Source of the DNA: Euperipatoides rowelli
Lineage: Eukaryota > Onychophora > Udeonychophora > Euonychophora > Peripatopsidae
Direction: 5' to 3' (one strand)
Assembly (NCBI GenBank): GCA_003024985.2
Contig: PXIH01S0005198.1
DNA: 10,521 bases
This document shows, in pieces, positions 9,422 through 10,521 of the stretch. Under the pieces are notes generated by a model, which saw only the letters and a program-made list of their open reading frames with translations, did not search any database and was not told the origin of the DNA. The translations under genes and the position numbers were made by a program. How positions within the stretch are numbered: position 1 is the stretch's first letter; each line of letters opens with the position of its first letter.

Positions 9422-10058
9422 TTGAAAAAAACCCATGTAAAAGCCCACGTTTTTTTTTAATTGTTGTTGTACTATTTACAACAACACTTTTCTAGACTTC
9501 ATTGATCAACTTGTGTTTTTTTCCTTCCTTGGTCAATAGTAATAATTTAAACTGTTCAAAGAATGAAATTTTAATAAAAGGTTCAAAGAATTTTCCTGGT
9601 TGCAATATTATTAATAAAAATGGAAAAAAATTATGTTAGGTGTGCTACAACTTACAAGCAGAAATGAAAAATTCATATCAAACTGACACTACTAATTTCA
9701 AATGTTGAAATGCATCACATTAGTATATACCATATATGGCTATCTACCAACCTCCCCCCCCCCATTACCTTCCTCCTNATGAGAAAACCCTAATGAATTA
9801 TGCTGTGCACAATTCACATCTATGTGTATTGGGTGTGATGATTTTGCTTTGTAAAAAAAAAAAATTGAACTTGATTAGTTGAAAAACATTAAATACATTG
9901 GCACTGGCACTATTTCCTTTATGTTTCAAATGGTTTGTCTTTGGTACAAGGAAAAGTAACTTTTTTTAAAAAAAAAAAAAAATTAATTAAAACTACCATT
10001 TCCTGATTTCTTTATGTGTAAGTAATATATAGGCTACCTGTATCACCTTTCCAAACCC

Positions 10059-10190
10059 AAAAATTCAGGTGGGAAAAAACCCTGAGAAAAAAGGTTTCTG
10101 GAAAAAAACCTACAATAAACCCGAAAAAACCCACGCAAACCTGAAAAAACACGAAATTACCCACCTGGGTTGGGTTTTTAACCCATATTT
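10059..10190. repeat. A-run/CCC motif cluster
   Basis: The plus strand repeats an A(5-7)-CC(C) motif: GGGAAAAAACCC, GGAAAAAAACC, CCGAAAAAACCCACG, CTGAAAAAACACG. It ends with ACCCACCTGGGT and the hairpin TGGGTT-TTT-AACCCA (10171-10185). Similar words occur at 9386-9455 (GGAAAAACCCACC, GAAAAAAACCCATG), about 0.7 kb to the left. The two blocks may be the ends of one element or two copies of one repeat; no clean terminal inverted repeats or target duplication were found. Confidence 0.5.
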
Positions 10191-10521
10191 CCATATTGGC
10201 TGAATAACCACTGATCCTAGACATCATTCTTTACAATGATATTCATAATGTGACATCAGGTTTAGTCGTGTACAGCCTTAGCGTCGTTTTCAAGATAATT
10301 TCTTATAGTTTTGTGAAGCAGGCTTAACGCTTTCCACTCCACATCCGGTACCATACAGACATTTATAATTATGCAGTTGCACTCCAAGTACGGTATTACA
10401 TCGACATAAAGCCTTTCATTTTTGATATTTCGTTCAAAAATGCTTCAATTTTTTTTTAAAATCTTTTAAGATTCTGAAAAGATTGGTCTTCAATTATCCA
10501 AAAATATTTTTTTTTTTTAAA

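Larger units (their letters stand above)
8666..10521 (-). other. NLK: NLK upstream intron, incomplete
   Basis: At least 1856 bp of intron precede the hinge exon in the transcript. A scan of the minus strand for the expected preceding exon, which would end in a Glu-Ile codon pair at a GT donor, found nothing convincing. The first part (8700-9359) is AT-rich with A/T runs and no gene. The rest holds the motif blocks listed separately and the C run at 9754-9763. Confidence 0.75.

Noticed and set aside
10012-10227. 71-codon minus-strand ORF rich in Gly-Phe-Phe
   Set aside because: The GFF pattern is only the translation of the repeated A-run/CCC motif on the opposite strand.

Overview
This is a window of AT-rich animal nuclear DNA that is almost entirely intronic. 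The only intact coding sequence is a pair of exons on the minus strand (8559-8665 and 4687-4772). Spliced together they read in frame as the hinge and catalytic-loop part of a Nemo-like kinase (NLK/nemo), an atypical MAP kinase of Wnt/Notch signalling. Both exons have consensus splice sites and compatible phases. The organism is a metazoan: NLK identity, spliceosomal introns, a Ty3/gypsy relic and a TIR transposon all fit. The His-Ser-Ala-Arg version of the kinase motif recalls invertebrate nemo proteins more than vertebrate NLK, but I cannot name the phylum from the sequence.

Layout, left to right on the plus strand. 1-340: AT-rich intron DNA without recognisable content. 345-2739: the decayed 3' half of a Ty3/gypsy-type LTR retrotransposon in plus orientation, antisense to the kinase gene. 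It holds an RNase H remnant, an integrase remnant, an integrase C-terminal remnant and a candidate 3' LTR with two related hairpins and a poly(A) signal. 2892-3090: a degenerate tandem repeat just beyond the LTR. 3091-4686: intron without recognised genes. 4687-4772: kinase exon with the HRD catalytic loop. 4773-8558: a 3786-bp intron containing short direct repeats (5035-5161, 5322-5356), a 1200-bp non-autonomous TIR element (5650-6849), a 98-nt near-perfect hairpin beside it (6881-6978) and a smaller hairpin (7688-7725). 8559-8665: kinase exon with the hinge. 8666-10521: the next upstream intron, incomplete, with two blocks of A-run/CCC motif and a GC-rich 49-nt hairpin.

The kinase gene runs right to left. 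The exon for the ATP-binding lobe must lie beyond 10521 and the DFG/activation-loop exon beyond position 1, since neither was found in the window. The introns here are therefore at least 1.9, exactly 3.8 and at least 4.7 kb, enlarged by transposon debris. I see no tRNA, rRNA, CRISPR or bacterial-type operon. Splice sites and motif coordinates were worked out by eye; homology calls rest on recognised family motifs, not on a database search.
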